From Hydrogenophaga sp. (GTDB lineage Bacteria; Pseudomonadota; Gammaproteobacteria; Burkholderiales; Burkholderiaceae_C), in contig NZ_JAABRQ010000024.1 of the NCBI RefSeq assembly GCF_011390835.1, positions 1 to 58,398 on the forward strand: DNA of 58,398 nt, given 5' to 3'. Shown here one piece after another: positions 17,151 to 25,655 of the stretch. The notes under the pieces were generated by a model. It did no database searches, was not told the DNA's origin, and saw nothing but the letters and a program-made list of their open reading frames with translations. A program made the position numbers and the translations under genes. How positions within the stretch are numbered: the first letter of the stretch is position 1; every line of letters starts with the position of its first letter.

Positions 17151-17174
17151 CCCCGGCGTGCCAGCGCCTGGGGC
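17151..17174. other. Imperfect hairpin between ectD and ehuB
   Basis: CCCCGGCG (17151-17158) pairs with CGCCTGGGG (17166-17174), with one bulged base, around a short loop. It may partly separate expression of the biosynthetic and transport genes. There is no T-tract, so full termination is unlikely. Confidence 0.35.
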
Positions 17175-17201
17175 GTCCACCCTCACCGATTTGGAGAACC
17201 C

Positions 17202-18071
17202 ATGCAACAACGCCATCTCAACCTCAGCCTCACCCGCCGCGCCCTCGCTGCCGTCGTTGGTGCCAGTGCCTTGCTCGGCAGCGGCCTGGCCGCCGCCGAA
17301 ACCACGCTGGAGCGCATCCAGAAGCAGGGCTACATTCGCGTCGGCTTTGCCAACGAGGCGCCCTATGCTTTCGCCACCGCCGATGGCAAGCTCAGCGGCG
17401 AGTCGCCCAGCGTGTTTCGCCATGTCATGGCCCAGCTGGGTGTGAAAGAGGTCGACGGTGTGCTGACCGAGTGGGGCGCACTGATCCCCGGCCTGAAGGC
17501 CGGCCGGTTTGATGCCATCGTGGCCTCGATGTACATCACGCCCAAGCGCTGCGAGCAGATCCTGTTTGCCAATCCGACCTACGGCATCGGCGAGGCCTTC
17601 GTCGTGAAGGCGGGCAACCCCGACAAGATCAACACCTACGCCGACGCGGTGAAGAACAACCTGAAGATCGCGTTTGTCGCCGGTACGGCCGAGATCGAGC
17701 ACGGCCGCCTGGCCGGCATGAAGCGCACGCAGGAGGTCACCGTGCCCAACTTCGCAGCCGCCGTGGCCACGGTGAAGTCGGGCCGCGCCTCGGCCGCCGC
17801 CTTCACCTCGCTGACCGCCCAGGATCTCGCCGGCAAAGACCCGGCCATCGAGCGCGCCCAGCCATTCACGTTTGAACACGAGGGCAAGAGATACAAAGGG
17901 GAAGGCTCGTTCGGCTTTCGCCTGGCCGACACCAGCCTGCGCGACGCGGTCAACGTCGAGCTCGCCAAATTCCTGGGCACACCGGAACACCTGAAGATGG
18001 TGAGTGCCTTTGGCTTTGACGCCTCGAACCTGCCGGAGAAAACCGCGGCACAGCACTGCGCGGGCGACTGA
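17202..18071 (+). CDS. ehuB: Ectoine/hydroxyectoine ABC transporter substrate-binding protein
   Basis: The 289-residue family 3 (amino-acid type) binding protein has a signal peptide ending near the AAA segment around residue 30. The mature start ETTLERIQKQGYIRVGFANEAPYAF is typical of EhuB. The repeated lobes include GRFDAIVASMYITPKRCEQILFA. It captures extracellular ectoines for the ehuCD permease. A GGAG precedes the ATG. The assignment to ectoine rather than another amino acid rests on its position directly after ectD and its similarity to EhuB. Confidence 0.88.
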   Translation: MQQRHLNLSLTRRALAAVVGASALLGSGLAAAETTLERIQKQGYIRVGFANEAPYAFATADGKLSGESPSVFRHVMAQLGVKEVDGVLTEWGALIPGLKAGRFDAIVASMYITPKRCEQILFANPTYGIGEAFVVKAGNPDKINTYADAVKNNLKIAFVAGTAEIEHGRLAGMKRTQEVTVPNFAAAVATVKSGRASAAAFTSLTAQDLAGKDPAIERAQPFTFEHEGKRYKGEGSFGFRLADTSLRDAVNVELAKFLGTPEHLKMVSAFGFDASNLPEKTAAQHCAGD

Positions 18072-18797
18072 TTGCGCGCGAACGGGCTGGTCGTCGCCAT
18101 CCTGTGCTTCGGTGCCGGGTTGGTGGTGGCCACCTTCACCGAGCTGCGCGACTTTCTGCCCGAGCTGCTGCGCGGCGGCGTGATCACGCTGCAGGTGACA
18201 GCCGGCGGTGCGGTGGTCGCGGTGATCGCTGCGCTCAGCGCAGCGCTGACGCGCCTCTACGGTCCGCGACCGTTGCGCTGGCTGGCCACCGCCTACGTGG
18301 AGCTGTTTCGCGGCACCTCGGCGCTGGTGCAGCTGTTCTGGCTGTTTTTCGTGCTGCCGCACTTTGGGGTCACGCTCTCGCCCATGGTGGTGGGCATCGC
18401 GGCGCTCGGTCTGAACGTGGGCGCCTATGGCGCCGAGGTGGTGCGTGGCGCCATCGGTTCGGTGGCGCGCGGCCAGTGGGAAGCGTGCACCGCCCTGAAT
18501 CTCACCCGGGCGCAAACGCTGCGACGCATCGTGTTGCCGCAGGCCTTTGTGGCCATGATCCCGCCCTGGGGCAACCTGTTCATCGAACTGCTCAAGGCCA
18601 CTTCACTGGTGTCGCTCATCACCTTGTCTGATCTGGCCTTCAAGGCGCAGCAGCTCAACCAGAACACGCTGCGCACCGCCGAGGTTTTTTCTACCGTGCT
18701 GCTGATGTACCTGGCGCTGTCGGTGCTGATCACGGTCGGCATGCGGGCGCTGGAGGCGCGGGCTGCGCTCGGGCTGCGACGCGGGCGGGTGAGCTGA
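18072..18797 (+). CDS. ehuC: Ectoine/hydroxyectoine ABC transporter permease (EhuC)
   Basis: This is a permease of the His/Glu/Gln/Arg type with several transmembrane helices. Its coupling-helix EAA-like region is GSVARGQWEACTALNLTRAQTLRRIVLPQA, with the key Glu, Ala and Gly in place. The start is uncertain: the first codon after the ehuB stop is TTG, with no intervening base, and no ATG gives a full first helix. A GTG slightly downstream is possible. It would form a heterodimer with EhuD. Confidence 0.85.
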   Translation: MRANGLVVAILCFGAGLVVATFTELRDFLPELLRGGVITLQVTAGGAVVAVIAALSAALTRLYGPRPLRWLATAYVELFRGTSALVQLFWLFFVLPHFGVTLSPMVVGIAALGLNVGAYGAEVVRGAIGSVARGQWEACTALNLTRAQTLRRIVLPQAFVAMIPPWGNLFIELLKATSLVSLITLSDLAFKAQQLNQNTLRTAEVFSTVLLMYLALSVLITVGMRALEARAALGLRRGRVS

Positions 18798-19474
18798 TGG
18801 CGGTGCAGATCTGGGACTGGTCGTCTGCCGCCGAGGCGATGCCGCTGCTGGCCGAAGCCTCGATCATCACCTTGCAGGCCACGGTGCTGGGTTTTCTGAT
18901 GGCGCTGATCGTGGGCCTGATGTTTGCCATCGGCCGCATGGCCGGGCCGACCTGGCTGCGCCTGGCGGTGGGTGGGGTGGTGGAGTTCATCCGATCCACG
19001 CCGCTGCTGATCCAGATCTTTTTTCTCTACTACGTGATGCCCGAGTTCGGCCTCACGCTCGACGCCATGCCCACCGGCGTGCTGGCGCTTGGCCTGCACT
19101 ACGGCGCCTACTGCTCCGAGGTCTACCGCGCCGGTCTGGCCAATGTGCCCAAAGGCCAGTGGGAGGCCAGCGTCGCGCTCAACCTCTCGCCCTGGACCAC
19201 CTTCAAGGACGTGATCCTGCCGCAGGCGATTCCTCCCGTGGTGCCGGCACTGGGCAACTACCTGGTCGCGCTGTTCAAGGAAACGCCGCTGCTGTCGGTG
19301 ATAGCGGTGCTGGAGCTGATGCAGACCGCGAAGATCATCGGTTCGGAGACCTTTCGCTACGTCGAGCCGATCACGCTGGTCGGCGCCTTTTTCCTGGTGT
19401 TCAGCCTGATTTCGGCCGCCTTGATCCGGCGCGTGGAGCTGCACCTCAACAGCCGCATGGGCCGCCGCACATGA
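18797..19474 (+). CDS. ehuD: Ectoine/hydroxyectoine ABC transporter permease (EhuD)
   Basis: The 225-residue second permease subunit of the same type has the EAA-like loop NVPKGQWEASVALNLSPWTTFKDVILPQA and about five transmembrane helices. Its ATG shares one base with the ehuC stop (TGATG), showing tight translational coupling. It assembles with EhuC and two EhuA subunits. Confidence 0.9.
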   Translation: MAVQIWDWSSAAEAMPLLAEASIITLQATVLGFLMALIVGLMFAIGRMAGPTWLRLAVGGVVEFIRSTPLLIQIFFLYYVMPEFGLTLDAMPTGVLALGLHYGAYCSEVYRAGLANVPKGQWEASVALNLSPWTTFKDVILPQAIPPVVPALGNYLVALFKETPLLSVIAVLELMQTAKIIGSETFRYVEPITLVGAFFLVFSLISAALIRRVELHLNSRMGRRT

Positions 19475-20271
19475 ACACCAACCCCAACCTGGCTGCGCAG
19501 CAACCGATGGTCCGATTCGACAAGGTGACCAAGCGCTACGGTCCGCTCACCGTGCTGGACCAGCTGGATCTGGACGTGGCGGCCCACGAGAAAGTGGCCA
19601 TCATCGGCCCTTCGGGCTCGGGTAAGACCACCGTGCTGCGCATGCTGATGACGCTGGAGACGATTGACGAGGGTCTGATCTCGGTTGATGGCGAGCCACT
19701 GACCCACATGACGCAAGGCGACCGACTCGTGCGCGCCAACGCGGCCCACCTGCGCCGCATGCGCGGCCACATCGGCATGGTGTTTCAGCACTTCAACCTG
19801 TTCCCGCACATGAGCGCGCTGAAGAACTGCATGGAAGCGCCGGTGACGGTGCTGGGGCTGAGCAAAGACGAAGCGCGCGAGCGCGCAGGCGATCTGCTGG
19901 CCCAGGTGGGTCTGGCCGACAAGCTGGATCACTATCCTTCGCAACTCTCGGGTGGCCAGCAGCAGCGCGTGGCGATTGCGCGCGCGCTGGCCATGCGGCC
20001 CAAGGTGATGCTGTTCGACGAGGTGACTTCCGCCCTGGACCCGGAGCTGTGCGGCGAGGTGCTGGCCGTGATCCGCAGCCTGGGCCAGGAACACCAGCTC
20101 ACCATGCTCATGGTCACGCACCAGATGGGGTTTGCGCGCGAGTTTGCCGATCGCGTGTGCTTCTTCCACGCCGGGCGCATCGAAGAACAAGGCCCGGCGC
20201 AAGCGCTGTTCGAAAACCCGCAGAACGAACGCACCCAGCAGTTTCTGCGCGCCGTGATGGACGCGGTGTGA
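19471..20271 (+). CDS. ehuA: Ectoine/hydroxyectoine ABC transporter ATPase (EhuA)
   Basis: The 266-residue ATPase carries Walker A GPSGSGKTT, Q-loop MVFQHFNLFPH, signature LSGGQQQRVAIARAL, Walker B VMLFDEVTSALDP and the switch His in VTHQMG. The ATG at 19471 overlaps the ehuD stop by four bases. It energises uptake of ectoines through EhuCD. The gene ends exactly against the stop of the convergent reductase gene, with no spacer for a terminator. Confidence 0.92.
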   Translation: MNTNPNLAAQQPMVRFDKVTKRYGPLTVLDQLDLDVAAHEKVAIIGPSGSGKTTVLRMLMTLETIDEGLISVDGEPLTHMTQGDRLVRANAAHLRRMRGHIGMVFQHFNLFPHMSALKNCMEAPVTVLGLSKDEARERAGDLLAQVGLADKLDHYPSQLSGGQQQRVAIARALAMRPKVMLFDEVTSALDPELCGEVLAVIRSLGQEHQLTMLMVTHQMGFAREFADRVCFFHAGRIEEQGPAQALFENPQNERTQQFLRAVMDAV

Positions 20272-21162
20272 TCAGTCGGGCTGGCGCGCCTGGAGCAAGG
20301 CATCGGCCAGCAGCGACCAGTCCGCTTCGCTGGGCAGGTGCTCAAACGCGCCATCGCGCGCCTGATCCGCCATCCAGTCGTGCTTGCGGGCAATGGCCTC
20401 GGCCATAAAGGGCTCGAAGCCGGCTTCGCGCACCGTGTTCGCCGCTTCGCGCATCTCCTCGGCGCGGCGGCGCCCGTGCAAAGCCACGCGGCTAAAAAAA
20501 TAACTGCCCTGGCGGGACCAGTCGATACCGGGGAAGGTCTCCTGCAGGGTGGCGACCATTGCGGCTTCCACGCCATAGTGGCGCGCCGTGGCATAGCTCT
20601 CGATCACCAGCGCCTCCAGACCCTTGATCATGACGCTGCGACACATCTTGGTCGCCGACGCCACGCCCACGAGATCACTCACCACCTGCGCCTGCATGTC
20701 CCAGGCGAGCAGCGTGGGCAGCAGCGTCGCCGCGTGCGGCCCGCCGAGCAACATAGGCACGCGGATGCCGTATGGCGGCACCGAGGTCATCACGCCCGCT
20801 TCCACATAGCGCCCGCCAGCCGCATCGATACAGGCAGATGCGGCCTGCTTGGTACCGGGAGATGCAGAGTTCAGATCAAGAAAAAAAGTACCCGCTGCGA
20901 CGTGGTCCGCCACCGCTTCGGCCACCGCCAACGTACTGGACGCGGTCACCGCGGAAATGATCAGGTCGGCACGGCCGCACAGCTCAGCCACGCCTGAGCA
21001 GGCTTGCACACCCTGGCCGGCGGCATGGGCCAGGGCTGGCTCGCGCACAGCAGGATCGGCAAAAGCCAGATCCCAGGCGGCCACCTGCGGGACCACTGAC
21101 CGCAAGGCGGCGCTGAAGATGCGCCCCACCTCGCCATAGCCCACCAAGCCGATGCGCGTCAT
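20272..21162 (-). CDS. NAD(P)-dependent oxidoreductase with DUF1932 C-terminal domain
   Basis: This 296-residue protein of the 6-phosphogluconate/3-hydroxyisobutyrate dehydrogenase superfamily has an N-terminal Rossmann motif RIGLVGYGEVGRIF. The interdomain region is FFLDLNSASPGTKQ. The helical C-terminal domain contains ATKMCRSVMIKGLEAL with the usual catalytic Lys position, matching DUF1932 proteins. I chose the ATG at 21162 because GGAGGAG stands just upstream; an ATG at 21180 overlaps the previous stop. It is the last gene of the TRAP operon and could act on an acid imported by it. The substrate is unknown. Confidence 0.8.
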   Translation of the reverse strand: MTRIGLVGYGEVGRIFSAALRSVVPQVAAWDLAFADPAVREPALAHAAGQGVQACSGVAELCGRADLIISAVTASSTLAVAEAVADHVAAGTFFLDLNSASPGTKQAASACIDAAGGRYVEAGVMTSVPPYGIRVPMLLGGPHAATLLPTLLAWDMQAQVVSDLVGVASATKMCRSVMIKGLEALVIESYATARHYGVEAAMVATLQETFPGIDWSRQGSYFFSRVALHGRRRAEEMREAANTVREAGFEPFMAEAIARKHDWMADQARDGAFEHLPSEADWSLLADALLQARQPD

Positions 21163-21176
21163 GCCCTCCTCCCGTG

Positions 21177-22172
21177 TCATTGCTTCGGAATGCCGGCGCG
21201 CTCGATCACCCCGCCCCAGCGCCGGATGTCGCTGGCCAGCAGCTCGGCCGCTTGCTCCGGCGTGCTGGCACGCGGGTCGATGTTGAGCTCCAGCAGCTTC
21301 TTGCGCAACTCGGGTGTGGCCAGCACGCCCTCGATCGCCTTGTTCAGCCGCATGACCACCTCGCGCGGTGTCCTGCCGGGCACGGCGAGCGCATTCCACG
21401 ACGAAGCAACCAGACCGGCTATTCCGGCCTCGATCGCGGTGGGCACCTCGGGCAGCACCGCGGAGCGCCGCTCACCTGTGACGGCCAGGGCGCGCAAGGC
21501 GGCCGCTCGAATCTGCGGCAGGGCCGGCCCCAGGATCTCGACCCCCACCTCCACCTGCCGGCCGCGCAGCGCTCCGATCAGTGCCGGTGTGCCGTTGAAC
21601 GGCACCACCTGCGCTTCGATGCCGGCGGCGCTCTTGAACAACTCGGCCGACAGGTGCTGTGTGCTGCCTATGTTGATGCTACCCAGGGTGAGCTGGCGCG
21701 GGTTGGCCCGCGCATAGGCCACCATATCGCCCAGCGTCTTGAAGGCCGATTCGCTGCTGGCGATCACCGCGATATCGAAGTAGCCCAGCGTGGAAACCGG
21801 AATGAAGTCACGCACCATGTCAAACGGCAAGCGCTTGAACAGCCTGGCCGTGACGGCCGAGCCGTTCGACATGAGAAACAGGGTGTGGCCATCGGGCTCT
21901 GCGCGCGCCACCGCCTCGGCTGCCACCACACCACCCGCACCCGGCCGGTTCTCGACCGTCACTGGCTGGCCCAGCGGTTCGGTCAGCGAATGTGCCACCG
22001 CCCGCGCGGTGAGATCGCCCACGCCGCCGGGACCAAACGGGACCACGATGCGCAGCGGCTTGGTCGGAAACGCCAGCGCCCAGGCCGAAGGAGACAGACC
22101 GGCCACCAAGGCGGCGACCGAGGCCAGCCTCAGCAGCGTACCCCGGCGGGTGGTCGAGTGATGAAACATCAT
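21177..22172 (-). CDS. Bug-family (TctC-like) periplasmic solute receptor
   Basis: The 331-residue receptor has a Tat-like signal (MMFHHSTTRRGTLLRLAS, a hydrophobic stretch, then cleavage near AWA). The mature start FPTKPLRIVVPFGPGGVGD is the hallmark of Bug proteins. Family members bind carboxylates and usually serve TctAB permeases, but many in the Burkholderiales are orphans. Here no tctA or tctB is present; it lies between dctM and a reductase. It may be an extra receptor or sensor for the imported acid. A GGAG stands ahead of the chosen ATG. Confidence 0.88.
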   Translation of the reverse strand: MMFHHSTTRRGTLLRLASVAALVAGLSPSAWALAFPTKPLRIVVPFGPGGVGDLTARAVAHSLTEPLGQPVTVENRPGAGGVVAAEAVARAEPDGHTLFLMSNGSAVTARLFKRLPFDMVRDFIPVSTLGYFDIAVIASSESAFKTLGDMVAYARANPRQLTLGSINIGSTQHLSAELFKSAAGIEAQVVPFNGTPALIGALRGRQVEVGVEILGPALPQIRAAALRALAVTGERRSAVLPEVPTAIEAGIAGLVASSWNALAVPGRTPREVVMRLNKAIEGVLATPELRKKLLELNIDPRASTPEQAAELLASDIRRWGGVIERAGIPKQ

Positions 22173-22215
22173 GGGTCGCTCCAGAAGGCGATGGCCGGAG
22201 GAAGACCTGCGGTGC

Positions 22216-23532
22216 TCAGAGGCGCAGGACAAACAGCGTGATCGACGGGAAGGCCAGCAGCACCCCGGTGCGGATGAAATCGCTCGCCACAAACGGCAGG
22301 ATGGCGCGGTAGGTCTGGGTAATGGGTGTATCTCTCGCCAGCGAGTTGATCACGAACAAATTCATGCCCACCGGCGGTGTGATCAGGCCCACCTCCACCA
22401 CGATCAGCACCAGGATGCCGAACCAGATCGCAAACTCTTCTGGTGGCAGGCCGAAGTCCAGCGCCGTGACGATGGGGAAAAAAACCGGGATGGTGAGCAG
22501 GATCATGGACAGCGAATCCATGAAGCAGCCCAGGATGACGTAGAGAACCAGAATGAACACCAGCACCAGCATCGGGCTCACGCCCCAGCCCCCTACCGCG
22601 TTGGCCGCCTCCTGCGGCAGCTGCGAGAGCGCCAGAAAGGTGTTGTAGACCCCTGCACCCAGCACGATCATGAAAATCATGCCGGTGGCCACGGCCGTGC
22701 CGAGCACGGCAGCCAACAGTGTCTTGCGATTGAGGCCGCCGCTGAACCAGGCCGACAACCCAGTGCCAAAGGCCCCGATGGCTGCACCCTCGGTGGGCGT
22801 GAACAAACCGGTGTAGATGCCGCCGACCACCGCGATAAAGATCACCAGCACCGGCCACACCTTGATGGTGGCGGCGATGCGCTCTTTCATGGGCATGGGG
22901 GGCAAGCTGCCCACGTCTTGCGGCCTGAGCCGGGCGTACACCGCAATCACGATCATGTAGCCCAGGGCCGCCAGCAGTCCGGGCACAAACGCAGCCAGGA
23001 ACAGCTTGGCGATGTTCTGCTCGGTCAGGATGGCATAGATCACCAGCACCACCGAAGGCGGAATCAGAATGCCCAGCGTGCCGCCTGCGGCCAGACAGGC
23101 GGTGGAAATGCCACCGGCGTAACCGGCGCGCTTGAGCTCGGGCAGCGCGACCTGGCCCATGGTGGCGGCGGTGGCCAGCGAGGAGCCGCAAATGGCGCCA
23201 AAGCCGGCGCAGGCGCCCACCGCCGCCATCGCCACGCCACCCTTGCGGTGGCCAATCCACGCCTCGGCCGCCTTGAACAGCGCCTGCGACAACCCCCCCA
23301 GCGCGGCAAACTGCCCCATCAGAAGGAAGAGCGGGATCACCGAGAGCGAATAGCTGGAAAACGTGCTGTACGTCATCTGCTTGAGCTGGCTCAGGATCGG
23401 CATGTAGGAGCCGTAAACCATCCACGCGCCACCCAGACCGCACACCAGCATGGACAGGCCGATGGGGATGCGGATGAAGATCATCAGCAGGAGCAGCGGA
23501 AATGACCAGAGGGCGAGTTCGACGTTGCTCAT
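22216..23532 (-). CDS. TRAP transporter large permease (DctM)
   Basis: The 438-residue permease has about 12 hydrophobic segments. It shows DctM family features: ALGGLSQALF, the conserved GAICGSSLATAATMG, AGGTLGILIPPSVVLVIYA, and the C-terminal ITPPVGMNLFVINSLA. It forms the sodium-coupled translocation unit with DctQ. The start at 23532 gives MSNVELALWSFPLLLLMIF, a proper first helix. It lies about 100 bases after dctQ on the same strand. Confidence 0.93.
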   Translation of the reverse strand: MSNVELALWSFPLLLLMIFIRIPIGLSMLVCGLGGAWMVYGSYMPILSQLKQMTYSTFSSYSLSVIPLFLLMGQFAALGGLSQALFKAAEAWIGHRKGGVAMAAVGACAGFGAICGSSLATAATMGQVALPELKRAGYAGGISTACLAAGGTLGILIPPSVVLVIYAILTEQNIAKLFLAAFVPGLLAALGYMIVIAVYARLRPQDVGSLPPMPMKERIAATIKVWPVLVIFIAVVGGIYTGLFTPTEGAAIGAFGTGLSAWFSGGLNRKTLLAAVLGTAVATGMIFMIVLGAGVYNTFLALSQLPQEAANAVGGWGVSPMLVLVFILVLYVILGCFMDSLSMILLTIPVFFPIVTALDFGLPPEEFAIWFGILVLIVVEVGLITPPVGMNLFVINSLARDTPITQTYRAILPFVASDFIRTGVLLAFPSITLFVLRL

Positions 23533-23634
23533 GATGGTGTGCGGGACGAGGTTTCGCCCGAGCAAAAAGAGGACCCGCCGCGCCGCGGGAATATCAGGGA
23601 ACAGAACATGGATCGCCAGGCAATGCCGCAGAGT

Positions 23635-24156
23635 TCAATGACCGGCATGGGAGTCCAGCGTCCAGCCCTTGGGCTCGGACACCAGCCCGATCTGGGCCAG
23701 CGTGCGTGCAGCGTAAGCCAGGCATCCGATCACGGCGCCGACCAGGCAGAATGCATAGGCCCACCACACCGGCATCTGCAGGATGAAGGTGGTTTCCAGG
23801 TACTCCTTCTTCTCCAGCATGCCTTCCCACAGCTTCCAGGTCATGATCAGCCAGACCAGCAGCATCAGCACGTCGCTCACGATGTCGACCGCCCGCTGCG
23901 CCCAGCGAGGCGTGTGCATGTAGAGCAGGTCCACCGTGGCGTGACCACCGCGCAGGTAGCACCAGGGCATGAAGAAAAACACCGCGATACCGACCCCGAT
24001 CTCGACCAGCTCAAAGTCACCTGGCACCGGACCCAGGCCGATATCGATCAGCGCACGCCCCGCCACGCTGGCCACCACCAGCAAAACCAGCGCCATCAAC
24101 ACCAGCCCACCGAGCAGTGCAGCCCAGTGGGAGAGGCGGTATATCCAGGCAATCAT
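23635..24156 (-). CDS. TRAP transporter small permease (DctQ)
   Basis: The 173-residue four-helix protein matches the DctQ family, with helices starting at IYRLSHWAALLGGLVLMALV, the conserved FELVEIGVGIAVFFFMPWCYLRGGHATVDLL, and two further helices. It pairs with DctM. The ATG at 24156 is preferred because AAGGAA lies about seven bases upstream and the longer frame adds only polar residues. Confidence 0.9.
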   Translation of the reverse strand: MIAWIYRLSHWAALLGGLVLMALVLLVVASVAGRALIDIGLGPVPGDFELVEIGVGIAVFFFMPWCYLRGGHATVDLLYMHTPRWAQRAVDIVSDVLMLLVWLIMTWKLWEGMLEKKEYLETTFILQMPVWWAYAFCLVGAVIGCLAYAARTLAQIGLVSEPKGWTLDSHAGH

Positions 24157-24211
24157 GTACGGTTCCTTGGCAGACTCATCTGAAGCGTGGATTGTCCACG
24201 CCAATGCTTAA

Positions 24212-24257
24212 CTGGCGCAAAGCAGGTCGCCCACATGCCGAGACCACCCTGCGCCAG
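24212..24257. other. Hairpin between dctP and dctQ
   Basis: CTGGCGCA (24212-24219) and TGCGCCAG (24250-24257) form perfect arms, with an inner GCAGG/CCTGC pairing. In solute-receptor operons such hairpins often raise receptor mRNA over permease mRNA. Here it lies within the 192-base spacer before dctQ, which has no other feature I could support. Confidence 0.4.
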
Positions 24258-24348
24258 GCCATTGATCGTGGACACCTCCACTCACCAGCCTGAAGAAGGC
24301 CCATTGGCAGGCGGCTGCGCCTCGAGACAGAAGGCAGCGCGCCCACAC

Positions 24349-25377
24349 TCACTTTGCGTACTTGGCGATCGCAGCGCGAGCATCAGCGGCCAGCTTGGCG
24401 CCATCGATGCCCTTGGCCTTCACGTCGTTGACCCAGTCGGTCTCGACCGCGGCGGCAGTACGGCGCCACCGCTGCGTTTCGGCCAGATCGAGCACCACGA
24501 TGTTGTTGCCCGCCTTTTCGGCGATCGCGCGCCCCGTCTTGTCGCCCTCATCCATGGCGCGCCCGAACAGAGCCGCCGTCTCCAGGCCAGAGTTGTTGTC
24601 AATCACCTTCTTCAGGTCGGCTGGCAGCTTGTTGTAGGCCGCCTTGTTCATCGAGAGGGCAAAGGTGGTCACGTACAAGCCATTGTTGCCAGCAAAGCTA
24701 GTGTGGTTCTTGACCAGTTCCGCGATTTTGAGCGCCGGGGTGACTTCCCAGGGCACGGTGGTGCCGTCCAGCACGCCCTTGGACAACGCTTCGGTCACAG
24801 CCGGAACCGGCATACCGACCGGCGTGGCACCGAGCTTGACCAGCATGTTGTTGACAATGCGCGTGCCGCCGCGGATCTTCATGCCACGCAGGCTCTCCAG
24901 CCCGGTCACCGGCGCCTTGGTGTGAATCATCCCGGGGCCATGAGTGTGCACCGTGAGGAGATGAACATCCTTGAATTCGTCTTGCGCATTCGCCTGCACG
25001 TAGTCCCACAGCGCCTTGGACGAAGATTCAGAGGACATTCCCGTGATGAACGGCAACTCAAACACCTCGGTCTTGTTGAAGCGACCTGGCGTGTAGCCCA
25101 GTACCGTCCAGGTGATGTCGGCGATGCCGTCGCGCGCCTGGTCGAACAGCTGTGGTGGTGTGCCACCCAGCTGCATTGAGCTGTAGAGCTCGATCTTGAT
25201 GCGGCCGTTGGACTCGGTCTCGATCTTCTTGGCCCAGGGGGCAATAGCCTTGGCGGGAATGGTGGCCTGCGGCGGCAGAAACTGGTGCAGCCGCAACGTG
25301 ACCTCTTGCGCCAGCGCCGCGCCGCTGGCCAGCAGCGACAGGGTCAGGCAGAACGCCGTTTTTTTCAATGAAAGCAT
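24349..25377 (-). CDS. TRAP transporter solute receptor (DctP)
   Basis: The 342-residue periplasmic receptor has a signal peptide ending in SGAALAQE (near residue 24). The mature part starts VTLRLHQFLPPQATIPAKAI. The carboxylate-binding Arg region is IRGGTRIVNNMLVKLGATPVGMP. DctP proteins bind organic acids and deliver them to DctQM. The gene is divergent from an aromatic-acid CoA ligase operon. TarP of Rhodopseudomonas palustris is a TRAP receptor that binds p-coumarate, so a phenylpropanoid or aromatic acid is the most reasonable ligand here, by context only. Confidence 0.92.
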   Translation of the reverse strand: MLSLKKTAFCLTLSLLASGAALAQEVTLRLHQFLPPQATIPAKAIAPWAKKIETESNGRIKIELYSSMQLGGTPPQLFDQARDGIADITWTVLGYTPGRFNKTEVFELPFITGMSSESSSKALWDYVQANAQDEFKDVHLLTVHTHGPGMIHTKAPVTGLESLRGMKIRGGTRIVNNMLVKLGATPVGMPVPAVTEALSKGVLDGTTVPWEVTPALKIAELVKNHTSFAGNNGLYVTTFALSMNKAAYNKLPADLKKVIDNNSGLETAALFGRAMDEGDKTGRAIAEKAGNNIVVLDLAETQRWRRTAAAVETDWVNDVKAKGIDGAKLAADARAAIAKYAK

Positions 25378-25412
25378 GGTTTGTCTCCAAAAATAAGGAA
25401 GCGATAGTGCGG

Positions 25413-25456
25413 CAGTCTTGCAGGCAGCGTCGTTTTCGAGTTTGCCTGCAGGACTG
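25413..25456. other. 14-bp-stem palindrome in the dctP leader
   Basis: CAGTCTTGCAGGCA (25413-25426) pairs with TGCCTGCAGGACTG (25443-25456) at all 14 positions on the plus strand (one G-U) around a 16-base loop. On the minus strand, the dctP message, one pair becomes A-C. It lies 36-79 bases before the dctP start, so it could be an mRNA-stabilising hairpin or a protein-binding site. Confidence 0.5.
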
Positions 25457-25626
25457 TGTTTCTTGGCCAGAACATGGGCAAGTGCAATTGGCTTCCAGGT
25501 GATATGCCAAAAGGGAACATCGCACGCCAGGGATTCTCTTCGAACTCATAGCGTCACCCTGCAAGCTCGCTCAAGTTCCACCTCTCTGTCGGTTTCACTT
25601 TTCGGAAGGCCAAAACCTGGAACCGC

Positions 25627-25655
25627 TTGCATTGGTTATTGTTTATAACCATAAT
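25627..25655 (+). promoter_or_regulatory. Predicted promoter with MarR-type palindrome in its spacer
   Basis: TTGCAT (25627-25632) and CATAAT (25650-25655, five of six) are spaced 17 bases. The spacer plus its edge is the palindrome TGGTTAT-TGTTT-ATAACCA (25633-25651). Binding there would block polymerase, as expected for a repressor released by a CoA thioester. The MarR gene at the end of this operon is the natural candidate. Transcription would start near 25662. Confidence 0.6.
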
